A stretch of 64,000 bases of DNA. Source: Mucilaginibacter sp. UR6-11 (lineage in GTDB: Bacteria > Bacteroidota > Bacteroidia > Sphingobacteriales > Sphingobacteriaceae). The position numbers and the translations under genes were made by a program. The notes under the pieces were generated by a model, which ran no database searches, was not told the DNA's origin, and was given only the letters and a program-made list of their open reading frames with translations. The DNA is taken from contig NZ_JAJIWO010000001.1 in the NCBI RefSeq assembly GCF_020880695.1, positions 434,001 to 498,000 of the forward strand, in the 5' to 3' direction. Below, piece after piece: positions 8,043 to 17,203 of the stretch. Numbering within the stretch: position 1 is the first letter of the stretch; each line of letters opens with the position of its first letter.

Positions 8043-9308
8043 TTATATTACGTGTTTAACTATTTTATGTCCTTTTAAACCAAAATACAGAATAAACAAA
8101 AAGCATATTAAAGGTATAATGTACGCTAACTGGATACTCCCCGTCCTGTCAGAGATCTGTCCCATGAACCATGGCGCCACACCACCGCCAATAATTGACA
8201 TTACCAGGAAAGATGAGGCAATTTTGGTTTCTTCGCCCAGGCCTTTTATACCTAGCGCAAATATAGTTGGGAACATAATAGACATAAAAAAAGGCACGCC
8301 CATTAAGGCATATAAAGCAACATGGCCGGTTGTTATTAACGCTACCCCTAACAGCAATATATTTATAGCTGCGTAAAGGCTTAATAGCTTGGCGGGCTCA
8401 ACATATTTCATGATAAACGTGCCCGCGAAACGGCCCACCATGAAGCCACCCATGGCAATAAAACCAAATAAAAACGCGGCATCTTTCTCGCCAATTTGAG
8501 CTACAAATTTAGCATAGCGGATAAAGAAACTACCTACGCACACTTGCGCGCCAACATAGCAAAACTCGGCTATAACGGCCCATTTTAAGTGTCTGTTTTT
8601 AAATACTTTGATGGAAAAATCAACTCCCGGCGAATGGCTTTCAACTGCATCGTCGTCCTCTTTAACCGCTGGGATACGGGTAAAAATAAAAAGCAGGATC
8701 AATACAATAACTACAATTCCAATAACCATATAAGGTAATTTTACCGTGTCACCTTCTGATTGCAGGTAGGCCGCCAATTGTGCCGCTGACATACTTTTTA
8801 ATTCGGCGGGTGTATGCTCAATTCCCGACAGGATCAATTGCCCGCCGATAACGGGGGCTAACAATGCGCCCAAGCCATTAAAAGACTGTGCAAAATTTAA
8901 CCGCTGGGTAGCAGTTTCCTTATCGCCCAAAATGGATACATATGGATTAGCAACTGTTTCTAAAAATGTAGCCCCGCTGGCGCTTATAAATATCGCAACT
9001 AAAAAGAAAGTATAGCTCTGCGCGTTGGCAGCAGGAATAAACAGGAACGCACCCGTAGCAAAAAGAATCAAACCTAATATAATGCCCTTTTTATAGCTGT
9101 ATTTATGCACAAATAAACCTGCAGGTATAGCTATTACAAAATAGGCGGTATAAACAGCCACATCAATATAGGATGATTGTGTATCGGTTAACTCCAGCGC
9201 TTTTTTTAAATGCGGTATAAGGACAGAATTAATGTTATGCAAAAACGCCCACAGAAAAAATAACGAAGTAACCAAAATTAATGGAAACAGGTATTTATTT
9301 TTCGACAT
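8043..9308 (-). CDS. fucP: L-fucose:H+ symporter, MFS permease
   Basis: 421 residues with about twelve hydrophobic helices, starting MSKNKYLFPLILVTSLFFLWAF. 'LFFLWAFLHNINSVLIPHLK' is a strong FucP/GluP-type signature, and 'FLETVANPYVSILG' is the conserved loop of fucose/glucose permeases of this family. It sits in the inner membrane and brings L-fucose into the cell with protons. It is the first gene of the catabolic operon and is transcribed away from the LacI-family gene, whose product probably represses it. The substrate could be another hexose, but the downstream mutarotase and lactonase favour fucose. Confidence 0.9.
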   Translation of the reverse strand: MSKNKYLFPLILVTSLFFLWAFLHNINSVLIPHLKKALELTDTQSSYIDVAVYTAYFVIAIPAGLFVHKYSYKKGIILGLILFATGAFLFIPAANAQSYTFFLVAIFISASGATFLETVANPYVSILGDKETATQRLNFAQSFNGLGALLAPVIGGQLILSGIEHTPAELKSMSAAQLAAYLQSEGDTVKLPYMVIGIVVIVLILLFIFTRIPAVKEDDDAVESHSPGVDFSIKVFKNRHLKWAVIAEFCYVGAQVCVGSFFIRYAKFVAQIGEKDAAFLFGFIAMGGFMVGRFAGTFIMKYVEPAKLLSLYAAINILLLGVALITTGHVALYALMGVPFFMSIMFPTIFALGIKGLGEETKIASSFLVMSIIGGGVAPWFMGQISDRTGSIQLAYIIPLICFLFILYFGLKGHKIVKHVI

Positions 9309-9363
9309 AATTTAGTATAGTTGGTTTATAATTGGTTAAAGCAAAGAAAGCATATTACGGTAT

Positions 9364-9380
9364 ATAAAATGGTATTTTAT
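9364..9380. promoter_or_regulatory. Inverted repeat in the fucP-lacI intergenic region, possible operator
   Basis: ATAAAAT, a GGT spacer, then ATTTTAT: a perfect 7-bp inverted repeat with a 3-bp spacer, 56 bp ahead of the fucP start and between the divergent fucP and LacI-family genes. The position suits an operator. The sequence is AT-only in its arms and lacks the central CG of classic LacI sites, so chance in AT-rich DNA is a real alternative. Confidence 0.35.
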
Positions 9381-9573
9381 GGTTAAAATATTATACGATT
9401 TTGGCATATTTAGGGGCATCACTTGTCCTAACATGCCAATTCACGATTAAAACTCAACTATGGTTGCCGATTTTAACTTTAAAATTGAAGTATTTTTGAA
9501 TAAATCTTATTATTGCCCTACCGCTATAAAAAAGCAGTTTTTTTGATTAATTTTAATTTCCTTTTTAATCTAA

Positions 9574-10584
9574 ATGTATAAACCAGCTACCATAAAAGAT
9601 ATTGCACTTGCGCTAAATCTTTCGCCGTCCACTGTATCAAGAGCGTTGCGCGATGGCTACGAAATTAGTGAGGAAACAAAAAAGATAGTTGTGGCTTATG
9701 CCAAAAAGATTAACTACCGATCAAATCCCATAGCATTAAGCCTTAAAAATAAGCGCAGCTACTCAATAGGGATTGTTGTGCCGAAATTAGCCAACAGTTT
9801 TTTTTCGCAGGCGATAGCCGGTATAGAATCCATTGCTTATGAGAGGGGTTATCATACCATTATCACGCAAACGCATGATTTATCAGAACGAGAGCTAATC
9901 AATGTCAACCACCTGGCGCAACGTTCGGTTGATGGCCTGTTGATCTCGATGTCCGCCGGGACCTCTGATTACAGCTTTTTAAAAACACTGCATGAAGATG
10001 GATTGCCTATTGTTTTTTTTGATCGTATAATTAATGAGATAGAAACCTTTAAAGTAACATCTGATAATTTTACCGGGGCATATAATGCTACCGAATCATT
10101 GATTAAAGCAGGCCGTAAAAAAATAGCGCTCTTAGCAAACGCGGCACAGTTGTCCATCACTAATGAACGGTTAGCGGGTTACATGAAGGCCCTGGCTGAC
10201 TATCATATCCCTTTCAGGACCGAACTGATACGCAATTGTAATAAAGGAGGTAACGATTACCAGGAAGTGGAAGATGCGGTTAAAGAACTACTGGCGATGC
10301 CCAATAAACCTGATGCGATCTTTATCAGCAGCGACCGCATCAGTATCTCATGTGTCAGGGCACTGAAAAACCTCAATTTCGACCCTGCAGAAATAGCAAT
10401 AGCGGGTTTCTCCAACTCGGACGTAGTTGATCTTTTACAGCCCCCGATATCCTATGTTAAACAAAAATCTTTTGAAATGGGACAGATAGCCGTTGAGATG
10501 CTGTTAAGGCTGATAGAAAGTAAGTATCCAATTACCGAGTTTGAAACAAAGGTATTAGATACAGAACTTTACCTGATCAAGTGA
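9574..10584 (+). CDS. LacI-family transcriptional regulator
   Basis: 336 residues. The N-terminal DNA-binding domain has ATIKDIALALNLSPSTVSRALR at residues 5-26, followed by the hinge region (NPIALSLKNKRSYSIGIVVP). A periplasmic-binding-protein-like effector domain continues to the end (VDGLLISMS, PIVFFDRI, PDAIFISSDRIS). It is divergent from the fucose operon (265 bp between starts) and convergent with GH92. It probably represses the fucose genes, and perhaps the glycosidase genes beside it, until a pathway sugar binds. The ligand is not deducible from sequence alone. Confidence 0.93.
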   Translation: MYKPATIKDIALALNLSPSTVSRALRDGYEISEETKKIVVAYAKKINYRSNPIALSLKNKRSYSIGIVVPKLANSFFSQAIAGIESIAYERGYHTIITQTHDLSERELINVNHLAQRSVDGLLISMSAGTSDYSFLKTLHEDGLPIVFFDRIINEIETFKVTSDNFTGAYNATESLIKAGRKKIALLANAAQLSITNERLAGYMKALADYHIPFRTELIRNCNKGGNDYQEVEDAVKELLAMPNKPDAIFISSDRISISCVRALKNLNFDPAEIAIAGFSNSDVVDLLQPPISYVKQKSFEMGQIAVEMLLRLIESKYPITEFETKVLDTELYLIK

Positions 10585-10620
10585 CCATTTTCGTAAGCGT
10601 TATTTTTTGCTGTGCGTTAG

Positions 10621-12819
10621 TTAATTAGTGGTTATGACCAATGTTTTTCCTTTTTTCAGATCGGCATCTTCAACAAAATAATCATTGATCTTTTTATCAT
10701 CAATTGTAATGCTGGTTATTTTCTTGCCATGGTTTTTCCGGAGGATAGTCGCGGTCCGGTCGCCCAGGTTCAGAGTTATTTTAGCAAATAGCGGTACAGA
10801 GACGATATATTTAGGGTCAGCCGGCGAGAAGGTATAAATACCCATCGCGTTAAATACAAACCACGACGACATTTCACCAGCGTCATCCATGCCTGCGTAG
10901 GCCAGCTTATCCTTGCCCATGTCGTAATAATGGTTCATGATGCTGTCCAATATTACCTGCGCCTTTTGCTGTTTGCCAACAAAATAGTAGTAATATGGCG
11001 TGCTATGGTCAGGTTGGTTTCCCTGGCAATACTGGCCAATAAAGCCCGACATATTATCGGCCTCTAAACCGTTGTAAGGCGTACCAAACATATCGTCCAA
11101 TTTCTTCTCGGCAGCTGCCTTATTGGGGAACAACGAGATCAATCCCTGAGGATCCTGCGGAGCGAAAAAAGTTGACTGCCATGCGTTTGCTTCGCGATAC
11201 ATGTATTCGTAATAAACATAGTTGGGATCAAAGTTCTTCACCCAGCTGCCATCAGCAAGCCTGCCCTCCATAAATCCCGTTTGCGGATTAAACACATTTT
11301 TATAATTGCCGGTTCGTTTCATCAGCATGGTATAATTCTGGGTATCGCCCAGTTTTTTAGCCAGTTGCGCAACCGCATAATCGTCATATGCATACTCTAA
11401 AGTTTTGGTAACTGCTGCTTTCCTGACCGTATTAACAACGGGATGCTCCACTTCGGCCTCAGCTATATAACCTTTGGTATTATACTCATCAACATATTTA
11501 CGGGTGCCCTCAACGGTTGCATTTTTTAACATTAAGGCATAAGCGCCTTTCACATCGTAGTCTTTTAGCCCGCGCAGGTATGATCCGGTTACGATGGCTG
11601 AGGCATGGTCGCCGTGAAAAAAGGTCGGCATAAAGCCTGCTATTTTACCTTTATCCACCAATGACTGGATTACATCATTCATTACTTTAGGCGACAATAA
11701 CCCTAAAAGCACATCTTTATTACGATAGTCGTCCCATATGGATGGCTCGGTATAATAGTTAAACCCTTTGTTAACTACGTTGCCGGCCATATCAGTAAAA
11801 TCACCGTTGACGTCGCTGCGCAGCGCCGGCCATAAAAACGAGCGGTATAAGCAAGAGTAGAACAAACCTTTCTGACGATCTGTACCGCCTGTAACCTGAA
11901 TTTTACCCAGCAGATTGTTCCAGGTTTGAGTTGCTTCCTGCCTTACCTGCGCGAAACTTTTGCCCAGCATTTCTTTCTCTAAATTCTCTTTGGCGTTTTT
12001 TACACTTACGTAGGAAAACCCTATCCGCAATTCAAGCGGACCGGGACCATCAGCAAAGCTTACTACCGGTGTTTTTTTGGGCCCCGGAGGGGCCAGGTTT
12101 TTTGCACGTGCGCCGGCCGGCCGGCCCATAGGATTGGTTGCAGAATTTAAAGTATCAATCCTCAAAATCTTATGACTGGTTACCGCGTAGAAATACATCT
12201 TTTCGCCACCTTGCTGAAAACCCGTTAACACGTTATCACCTGTTTTCTCAATATCCCAGGACCGTATTCTTTCATTAGCCATTGACAGATCAGCAATTAA
12301 TTTTTTATCGGCGCCCGGCTTAAAAGTGTATTTATGAAAAGCGCAACGCAGTGTTGACGTTAGTTCGGCGTTAACGCCGTATCGCGGCAAATAAACCTGG
12401 TAATATCCCGGATGCGCCGTTTCATTTTTATGGCTGAAAGCCGATTTATAATCGTCTGCAGTAAAATTACTGCCGGTTGCAGGCATTAACGGAATGTTGG
12501 CCAGGTTCCAGTGACCTTTGCTCGTATGAGCAAAACCATAGATAACGGTATCCTCATACTGGTAACCAGAGCCGCTGTGAAACTGGCTTACCGGCGTTAA
12601 CTGCACCATAGCATTTGGCAGCGACGACCCTGGAAACACTTCGGCGCCCCAGCTTCGGTGTGTTGGCACAAAGCCCAGGTCCTTAGGATCCCACAGGGTA
12701 GCGGTGCCTAACAACGGGTTAACATAGGCTGTTGGTGATTTTTGCGTAGCCGTGATTTGGGCCTGTACATAGCTTCCAACAATCAGCAGCATGGCGGCTA
12801 AAGCAATTAGTTTTTTCAT
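10621..12819 (-). CDS. GH92 family glycoside hydrolase (alpha-mannosidase type), secreted
   Basis: About 732 residues from the start at 12819, which gives a clean signal peptide (MKKLIALAAMLLIVGSYVQA). The frame extends to 12867, but that start would overlap the upstream gene and bury the signal. 'VNPLLGTA' and 'FPGSSLPNAMVQLTP' near the N-terminus, 'YGFAHTSKGHW', and the C-terminal 'GMDDAGEMSSWFVFNAMG' fit GH92, whose members are calcium-dependent exo-alpha-mannosidases. The last motif carries the Asp pair used as catalytic base in the family. It likely works in the periplasm on mannose-capped glycans and forms an operon with the 12857-15163 gene (37 bp gap). Confidence 0.9.
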   Translation of the reverse strand: MKKLIALAAMLLIVGSYVQAQITATQKSPTAYVNPLLGTATLWDPKDLGFVPTHRSWGAEVFPGSSLPNAMVQLTPVSQFHSGSGYQYEDTVIYGFAHTSKGHWNLANIPLMPATGSNFTADDYKSAFSHKNETAHPGYYQVYLPRYGVNAELTSTLRCAFHKYTFKPGADKKLIADLSMANERIRSWDIEKTGDNVLTGFQQGGEKMYFYAVTSHKILRIDTLNSATNPMGRPAGARAKNLAPPGPKKTPVVSFADGPGPLELRIGFSYVSVKNAKENLEKEMLGKSFAQVRQEATQTWNNLLGKIQVTGGTDRQKGLFYSCLYRSFLWPALRSDVNGDFTDMAGNVVNKGFNYYTEPSIWDDYRNKDVLLGLLSPKVMNDVIQSLVDKGKIAGFMPTFFHGDHASAIVTGSYLRGLKDYDVKGAYALMLKNATVEGTRKYVDEYNTKGYIAEAEVEHPVVNTVRKAAVTKTLEYAYDDYAVAQLAKKLGDTQNYTMLMKRTGNYKNVFNPQTGFMEGRLADGSWVKNFDPNYVYYEYMYREANAWQSTFFAPQDPQGLISLFPNKAAAEKKLDDMFGTPYNGLEADNMSGFIGQYCQGNQPDHSTPYYYYFVGKQQKAQVILDSIMNHYYDMGKDKLAYAGMDDAGEMSSWFVFNAMGIYTFSPADPKYIVSVPLFAKITLNLGDRTATILRKNHGKKITSITIDDKKINDYFVEDADLKKGKTLVITTN

Positions 12820-12856
12820 AGCGTTATTTATTTTGGTGTCTGATTTTCTATTTATT

Positions 12857-15163
12857 TTACCATTCAAAGCTTACCTTAACCCCCTCAGGGTTATTATCAA
12901 AGCTTAGCAGGCTGGTTTTGCCAATATTGTCCCATGACTTTTTAAAGTCTGTTATAGCCCTACCGCTGGCATTAGTAATGGTAATTTTCCGGGGTTCGGC
13001 CGGTGTTAAAACGCGCATTACGTTAACCGTATTGAGCGGGCTCTTTGCGATAAATGAATAGCGTCTTTTGCCTGCCCGTTCATCATATACACGGGCAGCG
13101 GTTGCCAATACCTGGGGCATTTGTGGGTTTGCTACCCGGTTAATATTATAAAAATATCCCTGCTCTCCCGGCTTGATCTGTTTCGCGGTTAATATGGGCA
13201 ATGTAGGGTCGTACAGATCAATCAGCTTACCTTTGATGGTGTACGGTTCGGCAGTTACACCTTCGTCCAGCACCGATACAATATCATACGGGCCACGCGC
13301 CAGGTAAAAACTGTTTTTGTATTCTACTTTTTGACCTGTTGCTTGTTGGTATAAAGCCTCAACCTTATAACGCAGCTCGTCGTCCCTGTCGCTTTCCAGC
13401 ACAAATTCTTTGGGGTCTCTGCGGATGATACATATTTTACCTTTGTCAACAGTATAGGTTCCGGCTTTGGGATTTTGGCCTATGGCTAATTTATCAAACA
13501 GGTCATCAGCCGGACATTTGTATTTTTTGCCGCCCTTGTTCCACCATTCCTGTACCGATTGAAACGGGTCGTCATCACGGCCCGAATAAACAATTACACC
13601 GCCATTGCGCACCCATTTTGCCAGCTGTTCATGTGCTTCTTCGGCGGGCGGTTTCATGTTTGCGTATGACATCAGCAATACCCTGGTATCCTTTAAGGCC
13701 TTCTCAAAACCCAGGTTCTCTATATGGACGATATCTACCGGAACGCCCCTTTTCAGGAACGGGAGGGCCTCGCCGTAAAAGTTTGACAACTGCGGGTCCA
13801 TCAGTTTATTGTTTGACGGCACGCGGTTAAACATGCCCGATGTTTCGTAAAAATCCGAGAAATAAGGATCGGCCCATGCCTTGCCATCATCGTGCGTAGG
13901 CAGGCGCTGAAACATCAGCGAGTTACCCATCATTATACTGATACCCTGCGTACCCGATGTTTTATTGGTTGATGCTTTAATGTCATTTAGTGAATTGATC
14001 ATCACCAGCAATTGCGTAGAATAGCTTTTAGGCATCCCCGCCCGCTCATTGCTGGTTTTGCTCACAAAATACTTGCCGTCAAAAATGCGGTCGGGCCACG
14101 GCATTACCTCATAATTATCAATATCCGGAAAGAACAGCCCGGCAGTAAAAGTAGTCTGGTAATTTTTTTTATAATCGCTCCAGTCGCGGCGCGTATCCTC
14201 AACCGGGTCATTTTCAAAGAACAGTTTGCGGTTGGTCGGCGCGGTCATTGACCTCATGCAGCTGTACTCCAAAAACGCGGTTTCAAATGAACGCTCCCGG
14301 GCGATGCCGTTAAAATAATTGGGCTCGCGCGCAGTACCGGTCCATGATTGTACAATATAACCATCAACACAATCCAAAGAGGCCAAACTGGCTTCGGGGC
14401 TTACTATCTGCCATAACGAATAATTTAAAAGTGAGTGGGTAGGCACATAGCAACGCACGTTTATGCCTTTGCTTTTACCATATTCTTTGGCATAGGTAAA
14501 TGATTCTTTTAGCGCGCGGTAGTACAGATAATATTTAAGCTTGTTTGACAGGTAAGTATTTTCTGCCGATTCATGCTGTGGCCGCCAATCGAAACCATAA
14601 TAATCTTTCCATTCGCGTTTAAAAGCTTCGCTATAGCCTGATTTTGCCCAATACTCGGGTTCTTCTAAATAGATGGCGTCAATGCTGTTATCAATAACTT
14701 TCTTTATTACCTGCTCTTTAAAATACTTCAGGAAATTCATGGTAGGGACAATGTAGGGCATGTTTTTTCCGTGCCATACGGTATCTCCGTTCATTTGTAC
14801 CTGGCCCTCATCAAAATGACGCTTGCTATCCCACTTACCTAAAAAATAATCCTGGTAGCCACCCCACGCCATGCCGGTCATGAAAGCAGTTTTATAGCCA
14901 TGGTCGCGCCATGATTGTACACGCTGCGCAAAGGTCATCCCCGGCCTGTCGCCATGACCATAAATTATAGCTACATCTGAGCGGGTATCTGTAGACGGTT
15001 TCCAGGCACCTGATGTTTGAAAGGTGGTCTTCTCCTGATTAACGGTATTAATTCCGTTTTTTGAAGCGGTTTGCGCCCATCCGGCTGTAGTTATTAATGC
15101 TAAAAGTACAACGCCGCTACCGGCAATTATTCTTTTACCATGAGTTTTTGCCTTTGCTGACAT
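12857..15163 (-). CDS. Secreted TIM-barrel hydrolase-like protein, GH42-like architecture, family unassigned
   Basis: 768 residues with an N-terminal export signal (residues 11-30, ending GWAQ). A TIM-barrel part covers about 60-380. Candidate catalytic acids are the 'YLEEPEYW' block at about 165-172 and 'LFFENDP' at about 314-320. Residues about 470-570 look like the glutamine-amidotransferase-like domain found after the barrel in GH42 enzymes (VLLMSYANMKPP, LAKWVRNGGVIVYSGRDDD). No named GH family could be assigned with confidence. It is the first gene of a two-gene operon with GH92, so it probably acts on the same glycan. A beta-galactosidase-like activity is a guess from architecture. Confidence 0.6.
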   Translation of the reverse strand: MSAKAKTHGKRIIAGSGVVLLALITTAGWAQTASKNGINTVNQEKTTFQTSGAWKPSTDTRSDVAIIYGHGDRPGMTFAQRVQSWRDHGYKTAFMTGMAWGGYQDYFLGKWDSKRHFDEGQVQMNGDTVWHGKNMPYIVPTMNFLKYFKEQVIKKVIDNSIDAIYLEEPEYWAKSGYSEAFKREWKDYYGFDWRPQHESAENTYLSNKLKYYLYYRALKESFTYAKEYGKSKGINVRCYVPTHSLLNYSLWQIVSPEASLASLDCVDGYIVQSWTGTAREPNYFNGIARERSFETAFLEYSCMRSMTAPTNRKLFFENDPVEDTRRDWSDYKKNYQTTFTAGLFFPDIDNYEVMPWPDRIFDGKYFVSKTSNERAGMPKSYSTQLLVMINSLNDIKASTNKTSGTQGISIMMGNSLMFQRLPTHDDGKAWADPYFSDFYETSGMFNRVPSNNKLMDPQLSNFYGEALPFLKRGVPVDIVHIENLGFEKALKDTRVLLMSYANMKPPAEEAHEQLAKWVRNGGVIVYSGRDDDPFQSVQEWWNKGGKKYKCPADDLFDKLAIGQNPKAGTYTVDKGKICIIRRDPKEFVLESDRDDELRYKVEALYQQATGQKVEYKNSFYLARGPYDIVSVLDEGVTAEPYTIKGKLIDLYDPTLPILTAKQIKPGEQGYFYNINRVANPQMPQVLATAARVYDERAGKRRYSFIAKSPLNTVNVMRVLTPAEPRKITITNASGRAITDFKKSWDNIGKTSLLSFDNNPEGVKVSFEW

Positions 15164-15469
15164 AAATGGTTACGGTTATAATTGGATAGCCCTAAATTAG
15201 GTTTTATTGGTATTCAACTCTGTATCAATTTTGTTTCGTTTTAACGATCAGTTAATGCAAATAACGTTTAATCAAATTTGAGATCGGCCCATTACCTGTT
15301 TTATTGAACCACATTTGCTGCTAAGGCCAACTGCCCAATCAATTCTATTATAGTTTGTCGTGCAGAGGTTTATACCGGCATAGTAACGTAACAGTTTTAC
15401 TACAGGTTATGACGTTACGCATAAATTTATAAATTTGACATAACCATTAAACCCAATTTAATAACAGTT
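15164..15469. promoter_or_regulatory. Divergent intergenic region with GTAACGT/ACGTTAC inverted repeat
   Basis: 306 bp between the divergent hydrolase gene (start 15163) and the sugar isomerase-like gene (start 15470). It must hold both promoters. GTAACGT at 15383-15389 and its reverse complement at 15412-15418 form a spaced inverted repeat about 50-90 bp before the isomerase start. This could be a regulator site. No small gene was found. Confidence 0.35.
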
Positions 15470-16411
15470 ATGAAGAATAATCAATTATCCAGACGCCGGT
15501 TTATTGGCACCGGCGCCCTGGCCGCTACAGGAATGATGTTCCTGTCGAAAGCATCTTTTGCTCATCATATATCAGGCATCGCCGATAAACCAAATTCGGT
15601 TATTGAGGGGGTGCAGATAGGCGTTATAACCTATTCATTCAGAAGCATGCCCGGCAGTGTCGAAGATGTGTTGAAATACTGCGTGGACAGCAATATCAAT
15701 GCAATGGAGTTGATGGGTGACGCTGCCGAAGCTTATGCAGGTATACCCACGCATGTATCGGGCCAATCCCGCGATGATTATAACAAAGCGGTGGCCCAAT
15801 GGCGCGCCACTGTACCTATGGATAAATTTGTTGAGCTGCGTAAAATGTACAAAGATGCAGGTGTAACTATTTACGCATGGAAACCAAGTGCATTAGAGCC
15901 ACATAATACCGATGAGGAAATTATTTATGCTTTTAACGCCGGTAAAGCTCTTGGCGCAAGCCATGTTACCGTGGAGCTTGGTAATGAAGCACAAACCAAA
16001 CGTTTAGGCGATTTGGCAACCATACACAAAATGAAAGTAGGCTATCACGCCCATACACAAGCGACCCCTACTTTATGGGATACAGCTTTAAGCCAGTCAA
16101 AATACAATTGCATTAACCTGGATATCGGTCACTACACTTCCGGAACAAGCAGCAGCCCGATTCCGTTTATTGAAAAAAATCACGAACGTATAGTTAGTAT
16201 GCACCTAAAAGACCGTAAATATCATGACGGACCAAATATGCCCTGGGGCGAGGGTGATACACCGATAAAAGAGGTGCTACAACTCATCAAAAAAAATAAG
16301 TATAAGTTCCCGGCTACAATCGAGTTAGAGTATAATATCCCAAAAGGATCAGACGCTGTCGCCGAGGTGAAAAAATGCCGCGAATATGCTGTACAGGCTT
16401 TAAAAGCTTAA
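15470..16411 (+). CDS. Tat-exported sugar phosphate isomerase/epimerase-like TIM-barrel protein
   Basis: 313 residues. The N-terminus has a twin-arginine signal (SRRRFIGTGALAATG, cleavage near SFAHH at 28-32), so it is folded in the cytoplasm and exported with its cofactor. The body is an AP-endonuclease-2/xylose-isomerase-type barrel. Likely metal ligands are the Glu in VTVELGNEA, Asp and His in NLDIGHYTSG, His in SMHLKDRKYHDG, and Glu in TIELEYNIP. Exported members are common beside glycoside hydrolases in Bacteroidota and often act on keto-sugars or glycoside oxidation products. It is divergent from the GH-like operon. The reaction is unknown. Confidence 0.85.
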   Translation: MKNNQLSRRRFIGTGALAATGMMFLSKASFAHHISGIADKPNSVIEGVQIGVITYSFRSMPGSVEDVLKYCVDSNINAMELMGDAAEAYAGIPTHVSGQSRDDYNKAVAQWRATVPMDKFVELRKMYKDAGVTIYAWKPSALEPHNTDEEIIYAFNAGKALGASHVTVELGNEAQTKRLGDLATIHKMKVGYHAHTQATPTLWDTALSQSKYNCINLDIGHYTSGTSSSPIPFIEKNHERIVSMHLKDRKYHDGPNMPWGEGDTPIKEVLQLIKKNKYKFPATIELEYNIPKGSDAVAEVKKCREYAVQALKA

Positions 16412-16425
16412 TATAACGGCCGGCT

Positions 16426-16459
16426 AATTATTGCACCGCAATATTGCGGTGCAATAATT
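16426..16459. terminator. Perfect 34-bp palindrome, bidirectional terminator
   Basis: Seventeen bases are followed directly by their exact reverse complement (core TTGCACCGCAAT/ATTGCGGTGCAA). It lies between the stop of the isomerase-like gene (plus) and the stop of the PagL-like gene (minus), which converge here. A/T runs on both sides fit a terminator for both strands. Confidence 0.85.
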
Positions 16460-17089
16460 TTAAAATTCAACTATAAATCCTTCTTTTATTATCACATTAT
16501 TTACACCTGCGTTAGGTAACCGGGTGCCCGCATTGCTCATGTGTCTTATCCCGAAACGTGTGTCGGCATATAATCCTTTGTACAATTTAATGTTAAGGCC
16601 CGCAAAAAGATTGTTTGAAAACAAAAAACCGCTCATTTGCCGGTGTGGCACACCTGAAGCATAATGCGGACCGGTGCTTAAAGATAAATAATAACTAAAC
16701 TGGGAGCCCGAAATACTTTTTCTGTATAAAAATCCCACATTCAATCCAAATTCATAGCCATCCAGAAACTCGGTCGACTCGGGGTATAAGCCATATTTAT
16801 TAACGTTATATTGCGGCTGCATCAGCAAGTCAAGCTCAGACAATCTGTTTCTTTTTATCGTGCGATAATACTGCAACTCATAAAACCTTACGTGATAGTA
16901 GTAGTTAGTGGCCACTGCAAAACCTTTGTTGCCTATCCCCGCCAGCTGGCCCAGGTATTGTGTGCCGATGCCGGTTACAAAGCCCAGGCTGTTTTTCCTG
17001 TTGACAGATAAGGTGTCCTGCGCAAACAGCGTTTTAACAGAACAAAAAACATTCAGACCAATCATTACTATTAGTGTTTTGTTGTTCAC
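16460..17089 (-). CDS. Acyloxyacyl hydrolase, PagL-like lipid A deacylase
   Basis: 209 residues: signal peptide (to about residue 24, TLFAQ) followed by alternating beta strands expected of a small outer-membrane barrel. Near the C-terminus 'GIRHMSNAGTRLPNAG' carries the His-x-Ser-Asn motif (about H183, S185) of PagL-type 3-O-deacylases, which remove an acyl chain from lipid A. The catalytic Glu that lies 14 residues after the His in Pseudomonas PagL is Asn here; a Glu occurs six residues later. Single gene, with terminators at both ends. Activity on lipid A is probable but not certain. Confidence 0.8.
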   Translation of the reverse strand: MNNKTLIVMIGLNVFCSVKTLFAQDTLSVNRKNSLGFVTGIGTQYLGQLAGIGNKGFAVATNYYYHVRFYELQYYRTIKRNRLSELDLLMQPQYNVNKYGLYPESTEFLDGYEFGLNVGFLYRKSISGSQFSYYLSLSTGPHYASGVPHRQMSGFLFSNNLFAGLNIKLYKGLYADTRFGIRHMSNAGTRLPNAGVNNVIIKEGFIVEF

Positions 17090-17170
17090 GTAAATCCGTT
17101 TTAATTAACGCAGTAGTTACGGCCAACAGGACAGCTTAGTTGCCTTAGTACAGGAGCTGTTTACCCATAA

Positions 17171-17200
17171 AAAAAGCGGATAATTAATTATCCGCTTTTT
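17171..17200. terminator. Perfect 30-bp palindromic terminator
   Basis: AAAAAGCGGATAATT followed by its exact reverse complement, starting 3 bp beyond the stop of the S9 peptidase gene (minus strand). The A/T tails on both arms make it a strong intrinsic terminator. Confidence 0.88.
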
Positions 17201-17203
17201 AAT

